Positions 27,928-37,953 of a DNA stretch of 64,000 bases are shown in pieces. Source of the stretch: Anaerosolibacter carboniphilus (GTDB lineage Bacteria; Bacillota; Clostridia; Peptostreptococcales; Thermotaleaceae). The stretch spans positions 124,001 through 188,000 of the forward strand of contig NZ_JACHEN010000005.1 in assembly GCF_014205875.1 (NCBI RefSeq), read 5' to 3'. Below the pieces are notes generated by a model. It was given only the letters and a program-made list of their open reading frames with translations. It searched no databases and was not told the DNA's origin. Within the stretch, counting starts at the first letter, position 1. Each line of letters opens with the position of its first letter. A program made the translations under genes and the position numbers.

Positions 27928-29184
27928 CTATTGATTTGTATCTTTATCCATTTTGATCATTATCTCGATTTTTTCAGGAATCACAGAAATACTTTTGAAT
28001 GTTTTATCGGTTTTCGGTGTGACTCTTACGCTATGTCTTCCTTCACCAATATCCTTTGCATTGATATGGAGTTGAATATTGCTCTTGTCAAGACCATTGA
28101 TCACACTTTCCGGCCCTTCTACCCTTACCGTAATGTTTTCAATCCCATCTTCAAAGGTCGCTTTATACTTCTCATCCAGATTGTCAATAAGGATGCTCTC
28201 TTTTTCGTATGAGATTTCCCTTACTTCTATTTTTTCTACAGCAATGCTCACCACAGGGGTTTTATCCGATAGATAAAGGGATATGCCTGTTGGAAGGATT
28301 AACTCTACCGGACGTTCCACCGCCCCAACCAATCCATCCACGTTGACGGGCTTTGTCTTTATCTCATTGATCCCTTTTACCAAATCTCTGGGGCCTTTGA
28401 TGCTCACAACCTCAGGTTTTATTGAAATGTTTGAAACATCATATCCATCTATCGTATTGCCTACTAGCTCCAAAGCAATCTTAACTTCCTTCACACTGTA
28501 AAGAGGTAAATTTACGTCTACATATTTGGTTTTTACCTCGACGCCATTGACTGCCTTACCATCCTCATCCACAGCCTTTAGTGGTACTTTTCCAGTAAAA
28601 TCATCGGTCTTATTATCAAAATTCACTTCCCCAATAACCTTTTCTACCTTTCTTACGAAGGATTCTGGTCCTTCTACGATAACTTCCTTCAAGGCTACCT
28701 CTGCCTCGGCAGGATCAAAGCCTTCTGGAGGAACGCCAGTGGTTATAATTTCCACAGGCTTCTGTCGCTTCACAATTTCATCCAGACTCACTTTTAATTC
28801 GTTTGGGTAAATATCATAGTTAATGCTGGCGGGTGCATTCACCTTCAGGGGTACGCTGTTAACTCCCTTTTCAAAGCCCCTTAGATCAGCACTAATCGTT
28901 ATATCCTGGGGGCGAATCGTATACACATCATTTCTTCTGCCGTTAATCTTAACGTTCACTGTAAAGTCCTCTTGGCCAATCACCGTCAATCCCGATTGCC
29001 GTAAGGTCTCCACATTTAGCAGCTGCACCTTTACCCCGGTAAACTCCTTCACCATTTCTGGATTTACTTCACCCATGACATAAAGCCACATCACTAGGGC
29101 AAAAATGATTGATATGATTTTCGGCGTTGTATTTCTGCTGAAAAACCTGCTTTTCTCTATAATATTCTTAATGAAATCATTCAT
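27928..29184 (-). CDS. cdaR: YbbR-domain protein, regulator of CdaA
   Basis: CdaR (YbbR) modulates the c-di-AMP synthase CdaA. The 418-residue protein has one N-terminal membrane segment (IISIIFALVMWLYVMGEVNPE) and then four YbbR repeats outside the membrane, each with a VEGP or IKGP turn. I prefer the ATG at 29184 because GGAGG stands seven bases ahead; it overlaps the cdaA stop by 8 bases. The upstream ATG at 29241 would lie deep inside cdaA. The usual third gene, glmM, is not next to it here. Confidence 0.93.
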   Translation of the reverse strand: MNDFIKNIIEKSRFFSRNTTPKIISIIFALVMWLYVMGEVNPEMVKEFTGVKVQLLNVETLRQSGLTVIGQEDFTVNVKINGRRNDVYTIRPQDITISADLRGFEKGVNSVPLKVNAPASINYDIYPNELKVSLDEIVKRQKPVEIITTGVPPEGFDPAEAEVALKEVIVEGPESFVRKVEKVIGEVNFDNKTDDFTGKVPLKAVDEDGKAVNGVEVKTKYVDVNLPLYSVKEVKIALELVGNTIDGYDVSNISIKPEVVSIKGPRDLVKGINEIKTKPVNVDGLVGAVERPVELILPTGISLYLSDKTPVVSIAVEKIEVREISYEKESILIDNLDEKYKATFEDGIENITVRVEGPESVINGLDKSNIQLHINAKDIGEGRHSVRVTPKTDKTFKSISVIPEKIEIMIKMDKDTNQ

Positions 29185-30007
29185 TTTTCTGCCTCCATTT
29201 CCAATTAAATAAAGGCTTCTCATTTTCTGGTTTATAAGCATTTTTTAGAATTCTCTTTAAGGTCTTTCCATCTAAAAATCTTGTGAGCTTTCCATCAATG
29301 GCTACGGATATAGCTCCTGTTTCCTCAGAGACCATGACAGCCACCGCATCGGAGCGTTCCGTAATTCCAATACCAGCCCGATGTCTCGTTCCCAGTTCCT
29401 TACTTAAGTTCGGGTTCTCTGTTAAGGGTAACACACAGCCCGCTGCCATGATTTTGTCTGCTCGAATGACAACGGCACCATCATGAAGGGGTGTATTGGG
29501 AATAAAGATGTTGATCAGTAATCCCGTGGATATTTCTCCCTTGATTGGGGTTCCCGTTTCTATAACATCCCCAATTCCTGTCTCCCGCTCAAATATAATC
29601 AATGCACCTATTTTTTGCCTAGATAAGGATACGGCGGCCTCTACTATTTCACTCAGCTTTTGATTTAACTCTTCGTCGGCAATCTCAACGATGGATTTGG
29701 TCAGAAATTTACTTCTCCCAATATACTCCAACGCCCTTCGCAATTCTGGCTGAAATACAATCAATAGGGCAATCATTCCTAACGTAATTGTTTTATCCAA
29801 TATCCAGTTGGTAACGTAAAGTCGTGCCCACTGACTGAGCCTGGTTGCAATCAATAGCACAAGAATTCCCTTAATGAGCTGCTCCGCTCTGGTTTCTCGA
29901 ATCAACATGAATAGCTTATAGAAAACATAGGCCACGATGGCCATGTCTATAACATCCCTTATTCCTATATCTAAGATCATTTCTAAGACCTGTTCCACAC
30001 CAAACAC
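29177..30007 (-). CDS. cdaA: Diadenylate cyclase CdaA (c-di-AMP synthase)
   Basis: Makes c-di-AMP from two ATP; the product controls potassium and osmolyte balance and wall homeostasis. The 276-residue protein has three N-terminal membrane helices (about 10-90) and the DAC domain with both active-site motifs, DGA in PLHDGAVVI and RHR in GTRHRAGIG. It is translationally coupled to cdaR. No promoter was identified in the 235 bases upstream. Confidence 0.97.
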   Translation of the reverse strand: MFGVEQVLEMILDIGIRDVIDMAIVAYVFYKLFMLIRETRAEQLIKGILVLLIATRLSQWARLYVTNWILDKTITLGMIALLIVFQPELRRALEYIGRSKFLTKSIVEIADEELNQKLSEIVEAAVSLSRQKIGALIIFERETGIGDVIETGTPIKGEISTGLLINIFIPNTPLHDGAVVIRADKIMAAGCVLPLTENPNLSKELGTRHRAGIGITERSDAVAVMVSEETGAISVAIDGKLTRFLDGKTLKRILKNAYKPENEKPLFNWKWRQKNE

Positions 30008-30242
30008 CTCTCGAAGTTTTAATCATATTTGAGTACATGACATACCATAAGGCTTTCTAATATCATTTTATTATATATGGCGAAATCCCTTCAAGTAGAC
30101 CATGGTATTTTTTATAAAAATACATTGGATCATTTGTTTATTTTATAGCTCTCAAAATCTATTGTACCTGATTTTTCATAGAATTTGTGATTATAGAAAA
30201 GATTATTTTATTGTAATATTTGGTGCAAATCTATTTTTTTCC

Positions 30243-31187
30243 TTAAAAAGCTGTTTCATGTCCGATATAGCAGGCGATGCCAGCATCTAAAAATGTATCT
30301 TGTATATACTCAAGCTTTTCCATTGATGTAGGTTCTACATCTGTATAAGCATAGTTTTTCCCCATTTGTCTCCATTTAGAATCTCCCATTCGATGAAAGG
30401 GAAGAATATTGATTTCTATAAGTCCTATTTCCTTCATGAAACGAACAATTTCTTCTATATGCCCCTTGTCATCATTATATCCTTCGATTACAGGCATTCT
30501 TAATACAAGTCTTCCCTGCCAATCTGCCTTTGTCAACGCCCTAATGTTCTCCAAAATGGTGTCATTGTATACCCCTGTTTTTTCTTTGTGCTTATCTCGG
30601 TCCATGTGTTTCACATCTATGAAAGCAAAATCAATATACGCCATTACTTTCAGGAAAGTCTCTTTTGGGCCATAGGCTGTGGTTTCTATTGCCGTATGGA
30701 TGTAGGCATCCTTACACAATTTTAACAAGCTTATCAAGAAATCCTTCTGAGCCAGGGGTTCTCCACCGCTAAAGGTAACCCCACCCTGGACTCCCCAGAA
30801 CTGTCGGTCCCTTTGGAAAATTTTCATTAATTCCTCTGAGGTATAATATCGTCCACATACTTTTAAAGCCTCTAGATAACAGACTTCAACGCATTCGAAA
30901 CTATGGCAGGCAGCACAAATGGCACGATCAAACACCAGTCCTTTTTCTTCATCCATACGGACAGCGTCTTTCTGACAAGCTACTCCACAGCGAAAGCATC
31001 CCTTAGGATTTTTACACTTACTCCTTACAAACATGAGGTTTTGTTTCATCGACCAACTTTCTGGATTGGCACACCACTGACACGATAAGGGACAACCACT
31101 AAAAAAGCATACCGTTCTACATCCGGGTCCATCATGAACAGAGTATCCTTGAATGTCAAATAAAAGTCCCTTCATTTCTGCATCCAT
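30243..31187 (-). CDS. hpdA: 4-hydroxyphenylacetate decarboxylase activating enzyme
   Basis: Radical-SAM enzyme (314 residues) that installs the glycyl radical on HpdB. The N-terminus (GYSVHDGPGCRT) and the radical-SAM cysteines in CFFSGCPLSCQWCANPE are clear. A cysteine-rich insert with CKNPKGCFRCGVAC and CAACHSFECVEVC binds extra iron-sulfur clusters, as in HpdA. GGAGG precedes the ATG by seven bases. It is separated from hpdC by about 400 bases holding a terminator and repeats, so unlike the C. difficile operon it may have its own promoter. Confidence 0.93.
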   Translation of the reverse strand: MDAEMKGLLFDIQGYSVHDGPGCRTVCFFSGCPLSCQWCANPESWSMKQNLMFVRSKCKNPKGCFRCGVACQKDAVRMDEEKGLVFDRAICAACHSFECVEVCYLEALKVCGRYYTSEELMKIFQRDRQFWGVQGGVTFSGGEPLAQKDFLISLLKLCKDAYIHTAIETTAYGPKETFLKVMAYIDFAFIDVKHMDRDKHKEKTGVYNDTILENIRALTKADWQGRLVLRMPVIEGYNDDKGHIEEIVRFMKEIGLIEINILPFHRMGDSKWRQMGKNYAYTDVEPTSMEKLEYIQDTFLDAGIACYIGHETAF

Positions 31188-31325
31188 TCCATCGCCTCCT
31201 GTTGTTATGATTTACTTCTCGAAATCCTATAGAAAATCCTCTTTTTTCAAGATGAATTATATATAACCTATACTATAGTAAGGGTGATCATTGATCGGAG
31301 GTCACTGAAAAAGTTTCAATTAGAG

Positions 31326-31432
31326 GAAAGTCCTCGAGCCTGTCATTCTGAGCCCAGCGAAGAATCTAGTATTTAAAGGCTTTAGAGATTCTTCATTTCA
31401 CTACGTTTCATTCAGAATGACAAAAGCTTAGA
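31326..31432. repeat. Dispersed TCATTCTGAGC...AAGAATCT inverted repeat
   Basis: CTGTCATTCTGAGCCCAGCGAAGAATCT and AGATTCTTCATTTCACTACGTTTCATTCAGAATGACA form the two arms of a long imperfect hairpin. A second copy is at 51736-51812 inside the BMC operon. A GGAACGAC-type palindrome follows at 31508-31534. Confidence 0.75.
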
Positions 31433-31543
31433 CTTTTTCAGCGGTGTTCATTGATCACCCGTCATGCCAGAAATCTGGCGAACACTGTTCGCCCCTACTA
31501 TTCTGTTGTAGGGAACGACGCCCTCGTCGTTCCGAAAAAAATC

Positions 31544-31575
31544 ATAAAACGATGGGCAAACACCCATCGTTTTAT
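31544..31575 (-). terminator. hpdBC terminator
   Basis: ATAAAACGATGGGTG-TTTG-CCCATCGTTTTATG followed by ATTTTTTTC on the minus strand, about 10 bases after the hpdC stop. Confidence 0.9.
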
Positions 31576-31585
31576 CATTCTTCTA

Positions 31586-31855
31586 TTATTTATTGCTATG
31601 ATATCCCTCACAGGTTACAGCCAACAATTCTCCATAGGTCCAGCTATTTTTCTCCAAACCTGCACACGTGCCAATTCGATCCTTGTTCTCGTCGATAAAA
31701 TGGCTGCAGTTTTTACACTTTGGTATTGACACCAATTGTTCACAAGTCTCCGTATCCGTAAAAATCATGGTATTCGACTTCCTACAAATTCCTTTGGCAG
31801 CATCTACCGCCGCAAAATTTCTGCAATCGTCATGCTTCAGATTCTTCTTCTCCAT
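31586..31855 (-). CDS. hpdC: 4-hydroxyphenylacetate decarboxylase small subunit
   Basis: Small iron-sulfur subunit (89 residues) required for HPAD stability and oligomerisation. All ligands of the two [4Fe-4S] clusters known from HpdC seem to be present: His8, Cys11, Cys24 and Cys38 for the N-terminal cluster, and Cys47, Cys50, Cys64 and Cys82 for the C-terminal one. It starts three bases after the hpdB stop. A small subunit of this kind separates true HPAD from other glycyl radical enzymes and strengthens the hpdB call. Confidence 0.95.
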   Translation of the reverse strand: MEKKNLKHDDCRNFAAVDAAKGICRKSNTMIFTDTETCEQLVSIPKCKNCSHFIDENKDRIGTCAGLEKNSWTYGELLAVTCEGYHSNK

Positions 31856-31858
31856 ATT

Positions 31859-34564
31859 CTACACCCCTTCGTATTCCGTTCTAGCGATTACTTCATCCTG
31901 AATTGGTCTTCCGATTTCACACCAGTATTGGGTAAACCCTGCTACCCTCACCATTAGATCCCTGTAGTTCTCAGGTTTTTGTTGGGCATCCTTTAGCACC
32001 TTAGAATCTACGATGTTGTACTGGATATGGAAGCCTCCCTTCCTCAAGTAGGCCCTCGTTAGATCCAATAGCTTTCGAGAACCTTCAAAACCAGCTACTG
32101 CACTTGGATGAATCTTCATATTCATTTGGGAGTTCTGAGACTTGGCATGATCCCAAACGGTAGCTGAGTTGAAGAGGGCATATGGACCATATTTATCGGT
32201 TCCAGGATATGCCGATACGGAACCATCAGCATAAGTAGTACCTGATAAACGTCCATCTGGTGAAGCAAGGGTTGCTCTTCCTTGGGCGCCATGGGTAGAT
32301 ACGGAAATCTGACATGGATACATCTTCTTTCCAAAGAGAGATTCAAAGTCATGGGTCATTTCGCAGAACCAATCTTCATACGCCTTTAAAATACTGTCTG
32401 CATAAGGATCATCATTCCCATATTTCGGTGCCTTTACACAATCGTTGTATATGTCGTCAAACGCTGTCGTTCCCTCTAATTTTACTTGATCCTTCATGGA
32501 ATAACTGCCTGTTTCCTCCGCATTTTGGAATCCAAAATTATTCAGCATAGCCTCTTTTAAGGCTTCTAAGGTATATTTCTTTTCTTCATAGACCAGCTTT
32601 TTGATGGCAGCCAGCGAGTTCACCATGTTGGCTGTTCCGCAGCTCTCAATATTGTAGGTAGCATTATAGCGATATCCCATGTTGCCGATATGCAGTCCCT
32701 TATCCAGACAATCTGGCTTCATGAAGGAATTGATCACAGACATGTTATTTTTACGCCATACGTCGTGCTGAATATTATTTGTCTTTGCCAAACAGTCACA
32801 AGTAATGCGGTAATAGTCTTGGAAAGTCTCCCACAACTCCTCATAGGATTTCAATGCCTTATTATGGGGTGGATACACCTGAATGTTCGTTCTATGATCA
32901 TAACCATTGGTTAAAACCAACTCCAGTATTTTTGGATTGGCGATAAAGTGTACCCCTACACTGGTTGGCTGTCCTGCCCCTCCTGGTATACTGTAGGTTT
33001 TGCCATTTAGGGTCAATTCCTTCCAGCAGCACGGAGAAGTTTCAAGACAGCCTCCAATAGCAATAGACCTTGCTTCTTTTAAATCCATCCCCTCTTCACC
33101 GTATTGGCCCATGAGGAATTGAACACCGATCTGATTGTTCATCCATGCTGGATAACCTACCCCTGTTTTGTTACACTCAATACCCTTCAGTAAGAATTCC
33201 TCTGGCAGCTTTTCATCGTATAAAATGGATAAAGTCGGCTGAGTGGATTCACATGTCATACCTGCTTCGAGAATCAACATCTCCAATCGATTGGCAGCGC
33301 TGTTTCCTTCCTTTGTCAAACCACCTAAACTCAGATTGTTAAAGGTATTTCCTGAAAGAACACCTCCTACGACCCCAGTGGAAGCAAAACAGTCGATACA
33401 AGTCATTTTTACACGGTAGAGCTCTAATAATTCTAAGACTTCCTCTTCTGTTATCTTACCAGCCTCCATATCCTGTTCAAACCAAGGATATAGCACCTGA
33501 CCTACCCTTCCTGGGGATAGTCCAGAAATGGCATCCTCATTCAGCACAGCAATATGTAAAGTATAGATCATTTGCAGCGCTTCTCTAAAAGTTCTAGGCT
33601 GATGATGGGCAATCCATTTCAGACAGTCGGCAATCTCTTCATATTCTTTCTTTTGTTTATCTTCTTCCGTTTCTTTTGATAGTCTTTCTGCTTCCTTGGC
33701 ATAGTTCAATATCCAATTCTGCATCCCTTCCACCACAAGCTTCACAGCTTCATAGAAATACAGTCGATCCATACCAGTAATGCCATCGCCTCCAGCATTT
33801 CCAGCCACTGCTTGCTTACATTCCTCCGCCATCTCTATGATCTGATCAAAACCATACTGCAAAGGATAATAATAGTTAATGACTTCTCTTCCCTGGGGTA
33901 ATGTGTAGCCAGAATCAAACATACAGATTAATGTCTTCATGATATTTTCTTTAATTTGATAATTCGGCACCATCTGCTCATATTTATGTCCAAGGTCTTC
34001 CACCGATTTACCTACCCATTCTCTGGAAAGCTTCGTCAGCACAGGAATCTCTTCCTGTCTCATACCAAATTTCCCTGCGATGGAGACAACTTTACCAAAG
34101 CTTTGGGTAACATTTCCTCCTCCAGTACCAAATTTACTCAACTCATCAGCACTGGCACTTCCTCTGTTCAAAGCTTCTTGATATAGTTCGTCTTCCTTTG
34201 CTACGAAGAAACCCTCTGAAAGCCAAGGCATTGGGAAAGAACCACGATAGTAGTTTGTTTTCTGCATCACCAATTTTTCTTTAGGATAAATGGTAGGTGT
34301 CAAGTGGGAAAAGGCACATTTCAATGCCTCCGCCCTCCGGATCACGGAGATTTCTCCATCCAATTCATTCCATTTTCTCGTATACCAGTAAGGAAATTCT
34401 ACATTGGAAGTGGACAACGTATCGTAGTAGATATCTCTTAGATATTTCGTCCGCTCCTTTGGTTCCTTTTTTACCTCTCTTTGCGTCATGCCACCTTCTT
34501 TGTGATTTTTTCCTGGCAACCCCTTCTGCGAAAGAATTTCCATTATTTTTTCGCCATTTCTCAT
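31859..34564 (-). CDS. hpdB: 4-hydroxyphenylacetate decarboxylase large (glycyl radical) subunit
   Basis: Decarboxylates 4-hydroxyphenylacetate, from tyrosine fermentation, to p-cresol. At 901 residues it is the length of the C. difficile enzyme. It shares long blocks with it: [14 protein letters not shown]-type start, [17 protein letters not shown], the active-site Cys in GGCLETSP, and the glycyl radical site RVAGF with Gly876, plus the identical tail [17 protein letters not shown] precedes the ATG. It begins 40 bases after the chemoreceptor gene with no terminator between, so it probably shares that gene's c-di-GMP-controlled transcript. Confidence 0.97.
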   Translation of the reverse strand: MRNGEKIMEILSQKGLPGKNHKEGGMTQREVKKEPKERTKYLRDIYYDTLSTSNVEFPYWYTRKWNELDGEISVIRRAEALKCAFSHLTPTIYPKEKLVMQKTNYYRGSFPMPWLSEGFFVAKEDELYQEALNRGSASADELSKFGTGGGNVTQSFGKVVSIAGKFGMRQEEIPVLTKLSREWVGKSVEDLGHKYEQMVPNYQIKENIMKTLICMFDSGYTLPQGREVINYYYPLQYGFDQIIEMAEECKQAVAGNAGGDGITGMDRLYFYEAVKLVVEGMQNWILNYAKEAERLSKETEEDKQKKEYEEIADCLKWIAHHQPRTFREALQMIYTLHIAVLNEDAISGLSPGRVGQVLYPWFEQDMEAGKITEEEVLELLELYRVKMTCIDCFASTGVVGGVLSGNTFNNLSLGGLTKEGNSAANRLEMLILEAGMTCESTQPTLSILYDEKLPEEFLLKGIECNKTGVGYPAWMNNQIGVQFLMGQYGEEGMDLKEARSIAIGGCLETSPCCWKELTLNGKTYSIPGGAGQPTSVGVHFIANPKILELVLTNGYDHRTNIQVYPPHNKALKSYEELWETFQDYYRITCDCLAKTNNIQHDVWRKNNMSVINSFMKPDCLDKGLHIGNMGYRYNATYNIESCGTANMVNSLAAIKKLVYEEKKYTLEALKEAMLNNFGFQNAEETGSYSMKDQVKLEGTTAFDDIYNDCVKAPKYGNDDPYADSILKAYEDWFCEMTHDFESLFGKKMYPCQISVSTHGAQGRATLASPDGRLSGTTYADGSVSAYPGTDKYGPYALFNSATVWDHAKSQNSQMNMKIHPSAVAGFEGSRKLLDLTRAYLRKGGFHIQYNIVDSKVLKDAQQKPENYRDLMVRVAGFTQYWCEIGRPIQDEVIARTEYEGV

Positions 34565-34604
34565 TTTATGTCCCCCTTTTGTTGCTTACATGCATTTATT
34601 TTTA

Positions 34605-36650
34605 CTAGATGCGGAATTTCTTCACCATTTCATTCAGCTGCTCTGCACTTCTAGTATTTTCATCGAACATTTCTTTGATTTCCGCTGTCTTATCCACTAG
34701 CCCCCCGATGTTCTCACTGATATTGGTCGTTCCTGATGCTCCTTCGTTGACAGAAATAGCAATTTCACTAATGGTAGTAGCAATCTGATCCACCATGCTA
34801 TTGATATCCTGAGATGCTCGATCAAATTCTCCCATCACCATCGATATTTTCTGAGCATCTGCATTGTACTGTTCTCCTGTTTTTAACAGGAATTCATAGT
34901 TGTTTTGTACATCCTTGTCTACAAAAGACAGCAAACTATTGGAACTATTTGTTAGATCCCTCACAGCCAGGGTTACTTGTTCTATGATCCCCTTGATATT
35001 TACAGCAGTTTTCGAAGACTCTTCTGCAAGCTTTCTTACCTCTTCAGCCACAACCGCAAAACCTTTTCCTGCATCTCCTGCCCGAGCAGCCTCAATGGCA
35101 GCATTCAATGCCAGAAGATTGGTTTGTTCTGATATGGCCATGATAGCCCCTGTCAACTCTTCTATTTTTTCAACTACTTTTGATTTCTCAATAGCAGCCT
35201 CTAAATCATATTTTGTTGTATTCAATATCTTCTCTGTATTCTCCTTCAATTTTACAGCAGTTTCTTTTAATTCCTCTGCCCGTTTGTTCATCTCTACGGT
35301 ATCTTTTGTACTCTCCTGAGATTTCTTCGCCATGATGGATATCGCTGCGCTCACTTCCTCTGTTGAAGCAGTAATCTCCTGGGTTGATGCTGCAGATTCC
35401 TCCATTCCGGCTGAAATTTCTTCAATCGTAGCTGAGATATTCTCTACTACCCCTTGAAGTTCATGGAAGGCCATCCCTGTCTTTTCAGAGGTTTCCTTAG
35501 CTGCCGTCCCCTGTTGCACCACATTGGCAATAATTTCTTTTAAGCTGCCTATCATTATTTGAAAACTGGTGTTTAATTTTCCAATCTCATCCCTTGACTT
35601 GATGTTCTCAATCTTGACGCTCAAGTTCCCCTTTGCCACATCATCCACATGAAGAGATAATTTTTTCAATGGATTGGCCAAGGATTTGCTCACGAAGTAG
35701 GCCACAGCGCTTGCCCCCACCAAGCATAATGCAACGATCAGCAGTAGGTCACGGCGAATTGCATTGATAGGTGCTTGATAATCATTGACGCTAATCGCTG
35801 TTGCGATAAACCATCCCTTTTCTCCATGCTGGGTAAAGGCAACCAGCTTTTCTACCCCGTCCATCGTATATATTGTAGCGCCATCTTTCTGGCTTTTCAT
35901 TTCTGCAAAAGCTTTTTGAAGGGTTTCCTCACCCTGTGCAAAATCAAATTTAAAAACGTTTTCTTTGTTTTCATGGGCAATGACCAAGCCATCCTTATTT
36001 AATATGTAATAGTTGAATTTTTCCCCTTCATTTCGCTGAATTAGCATTTCTGTGATCTTATTGAATTCCATGGCCATATTAAATACTCCGATTAATTGGT
36101 TGTTTTCATCGAAGACGGGCGTTCCCAGAACCAATACAGGTCTTCCCGATACGGGTGAGAGGATAACATCATCAAAGCACTGCTTTTTTGTTGAAAGAAC
36201 TTCCTTATAATAGTTATAGCTATTGATATCCACACCAACAGAGACCCCACCAATTCCGTCAGCAGTAATCAGCCCCGCATTGTCTACGAAAAAGATGTTT
36301 TCAAACATACCTTCGCTCTGATCGAATATTGCTTTCAGGTAACTTCCCAATAAGGCCCTGTGGTTTTCAATCTCCCCTGGATTCGCATTTCCGCTCTGTA
36401 TATCCTTTAACAGATCTATGGCTTCCAAGTCTTTTGATAAGATAAAGGACTCTTCCTTTACATTCTTTAATAGTTGATCCAATAGTTTCTTTTTTTCAGT
36501 AGCTAAAGTCTGCATCGAACTTGCCGACTGCGTATCTAAAGCATTGGTAAACTTGTTCAGTCCCATATAATTGGAGATAGAAAGTGGAATAATGACTAGT
36601 GCTAGGAAAAAAATAATCAATTTAGAAAAAATATTGAAATTTCTTTTCAT
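34605..36650 (-). CDS. Methyl-accepting chemotaxis protein with dCache-type sensor
   Basis: A 681-residue chemoreceptor: membrane helix at about 10-30, extracellular dCache-like sensor at about 35-285 ([32 protein letters not shown]), second helix at about 300-320 ([19 protein letters not shown]), HAMP at about 320-375, and a cytoplasmic signalling domain with the hairpin motif [18 protein letters not shown]. dCache domains usually bind amino acids or organic acids. Its position ahead of hpdBC suggests sensing of an aromatic or amino acid, which is inference. A c-di-GMP-I riboswitch precedes it. Confidence 0.95.
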   Translation of the reverse strand: MKRNFNIFSKLIIFFLALVIIPLSISNYMGLNKFTNALDTQSASSMQTLATEKKKLLDQLLKNVKEESFILSKDLEAIDLLKDIQSGNANPGEIENHRALLGSYLKAIFDQSEGMFENIFFVDNAGLITADGIGGVSVGVDINSYNYYKEVLSTKKQCFDDVILSPVSGRPVLVLGTPVFDENNQLIGVFNMAMEFNKITEMLIQRNEGEKFNYYILNKDGLVIAHENKENVFKFDFAQGEETLQKAFAEMKSQKDGATIYTMDGVEKLVAFTQHGEKGWFIATAISVNDYQAPINAIRRDLLLIVALCLVGASAVAYFVSKSLANPLKKLSLHVDDVAKGNLSVKIENIKSRDEIGKLNTSFQIMIGSLKEIIANVVQQGTAAKETSEKTGMAFHELQGVVENISATIEEISAGMEESAASTQEITASTEEVSAAISIMAKKSQESTKDTVEMNKRAEELKETAVKLKENTEKILNTTKYDLEAAIEKSKVVEKIEELTGAIMAISEQTNLLALNAAIEAARAGDAGKGFAVVAEEVRKLAEESSKTAVNIKGIIEQVTLAVRDLTNSSNSLLSFVDKDVQNNYEFLLKTGEQYNADAQKISMVMGEFDRASQDINSMVDQIATTISEIAISVNEGASGTTNISENIGGLVDKTAEIKEMFDENTRSAEQLNEMVKKFRI

Positions 36651-36744
36651 GTATATTCGCTCCTTTTGATATATTAGAGTAAAGCATCGTTTCTCTTTTT
36701 CTTAAGCTCTTGTCACTACCCTCCTCCGCTTGATTGACATTAAA

Positions 36745-36772
36745 TAAAGGCACCTGAATTTCAGGTGCCTTT
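36745..36772 (-). terminator. Expression-platform terminator of the c-di-GMP riboswitch
   Basis: AAAGGCACCTGA-AAT-TCAGGTGCCTTTATTTAAT on the minus strand between the aptamer and the chemoreceptor start. The perfect 12-base stem suggests transcriptional control; the T-run is interrupted. Confidence 0.8.
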
Positions 36773-36784
36773 GAATATCCCCAT

Positions 36785-36897
36785 ATAAACAAAAGCGGAT
36801 ATCGCTTCCTCGGCAACCTGGCAATCATAGAAGTAGACTTCCTTAGACCCATGGCTTTGCGTCCTTATCTTTCAATAAGTTTGCCTTTTATCGACAC
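36785..36897 (-). ncRNA. c-di-GMP-I riboswitch: c-di-GMP-I (GEMM) riboswitch
   Basis: Minus strand GGCAAACTTATTGAAAGATAAG-GACGCAAAGCC-ATGGGTCTAAGG, then GATTGCCAGGTTGCCGAGGAAGC: the GGCAAA...GACGCAAAGCC core, GAAA tetraloop stem and receptor, and the final TTGCCGA pairing are those of GEMM-I. It heads the chemoreceptor and, by read-through, hpdBC. The intergenic space 36900-37209 holds only AT-rich DNA and divergent promoters. Confidence 0.94.
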
Positions 36898-37209
36898 TAA
36901 TGGTTCTCTTTTTAAAAAAATTTTAATATCATTTAAATAACAAATTTACCAAACTATTGTAACACATACAATAATAGTTTAACATTCCGTGAAACTATTG
37001 TCAATTTTCTTCGAATTTTGTCAAATGCGATTACATATTTCCATTTTTTCATCCCATGTATTTTCATAAACCCAAAAGTGAGCAATTGTATCTGAAAGCA
37101 AGCTTATCATTCAAAAAAATATATAGTATTTGATCATCCGTAGGATGATTACATGTTTCTTCTTTATTTGTGGAAAAATACTTTAAAGACCAAGAAAGGG
37201 TGAAATGGA

Positions 37210-37929
37210 ATGGATGAGAAAAGGAAAAACAAAATAAAAAATGATAAGCTTCCTGGGAAGGACGATTTAATCGTTGACTTGGCAAAAGATCAGCTAGAAG
37301 AAAAAATGCAAGCCAGCGCCATGGATATCAATCTGTTTTGTAAGGATGGTTATGTTCACATGTATGGCATGGTAGACGTCCTTGCTGAAAAGAAAATGGC
37401 TGAAAGTGTTGTAAAGTCCATAGATGGTGTAAGAAAGATCGAAAATAAGATTACCGTTGCCATGGACAGCAATATCACTGATAAACATATGGAAAAAGAA
37501 GTGCTCAATCGTCTCATGAATGGCCAGCGCAGTGAGGATCTGGTCGGTGTAAGCGTGAAGGTAGAAGATGGGGTAGCAAACCTTATCGGTAACACAAAAA
37601 CTCTGATGGACGCCCATACCGCCATGTCCGTTGCTTCGGAAGTCCGAGGTATTAAGGATGTGGTCAATAATATCGAAGTTTCTGATGATGTTGCCTATGA
37701 TGATGCCACATTGAATAGTCGCGTCACTCAGGCACTTAGCACCACCGCCTTAAACTACCCTGACATTATTCATACGGTGGTTCACGGACGCGTAACCTTG
37801 AATGGTTTTGTAAACAGCCGTCATGAGATGGAAATGGCCAAAGAAATTGCCATGGGGGTAGAAGGTGTTCGAAAAGTTGTCAATCGTCTCAAAGTAAGAA
37901 GGGAAAATGAAGATAAAGAAGAGATTTAA
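37210..37929 (+). CDS. Protein with three BON domains
   Basis: A 239-residue soluble protein of three BON repeats (about 15-85, 90-160, 165-235), each with a V-x-L-x-G-x-V-type strand (GYVHMYGMVDV, GVANLIGNTKT, GRVTLNGFVNS) and a helix ending in I/V-R-K/D-V. No signal peptide is visible, so it is probably cytoplasmic despite the domain's usual link to membranes. BON proteins in related bacteria are associated with osmotic stress and lipid binding. GAAAGGGTGAAATGG lies ahead of the start. It is the only plus-strand gene in this stretch. Confidence 0.85.
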   Translation: MDEKRKNKIKNDKLPGKDDLIVDLAKDQLEEKMQASAMDINLFCKDGYVHMYGMVDVLAEKKMAESVVKSIDGVRKIENKITVAMDSNITDKHMEKEVLNRLMNGQRSEDLVGVSVKVEDGVANLIGNTKTLMDAHTAMSVASEVRGIKDVVNNIEVSDDVAYDDATLNSRVTQALSTTALNYPDIIHTVVHGRVTLNGFVNSRHEMEMAKEIAMGVEGVRKVVNRLKVRRENEDKEEI

Positions 37930-37951
37930 GCGATTGCTTAAATCTCTTCTT
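37915..37951. terminator. Bidirectional terminator between convergent genes
   Basis: AAGAAGAGATTTAAGC-GATT-GCTTAAATCTCTTCTT is a perfect hairpin across the end of the BON gene, serving it and the convergent LysM-GH18 gene. Confidence 0.9.
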
Positions 37952-37953
37952 TG

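Noticed and set aside
36622-36852. 76-codon minus-strand ORF upstream of the chemoreceptor
   Set aside because: It runs through the c-di-GMP riboswitch and terminator, so it is a by-product of conserved RNA sequence.
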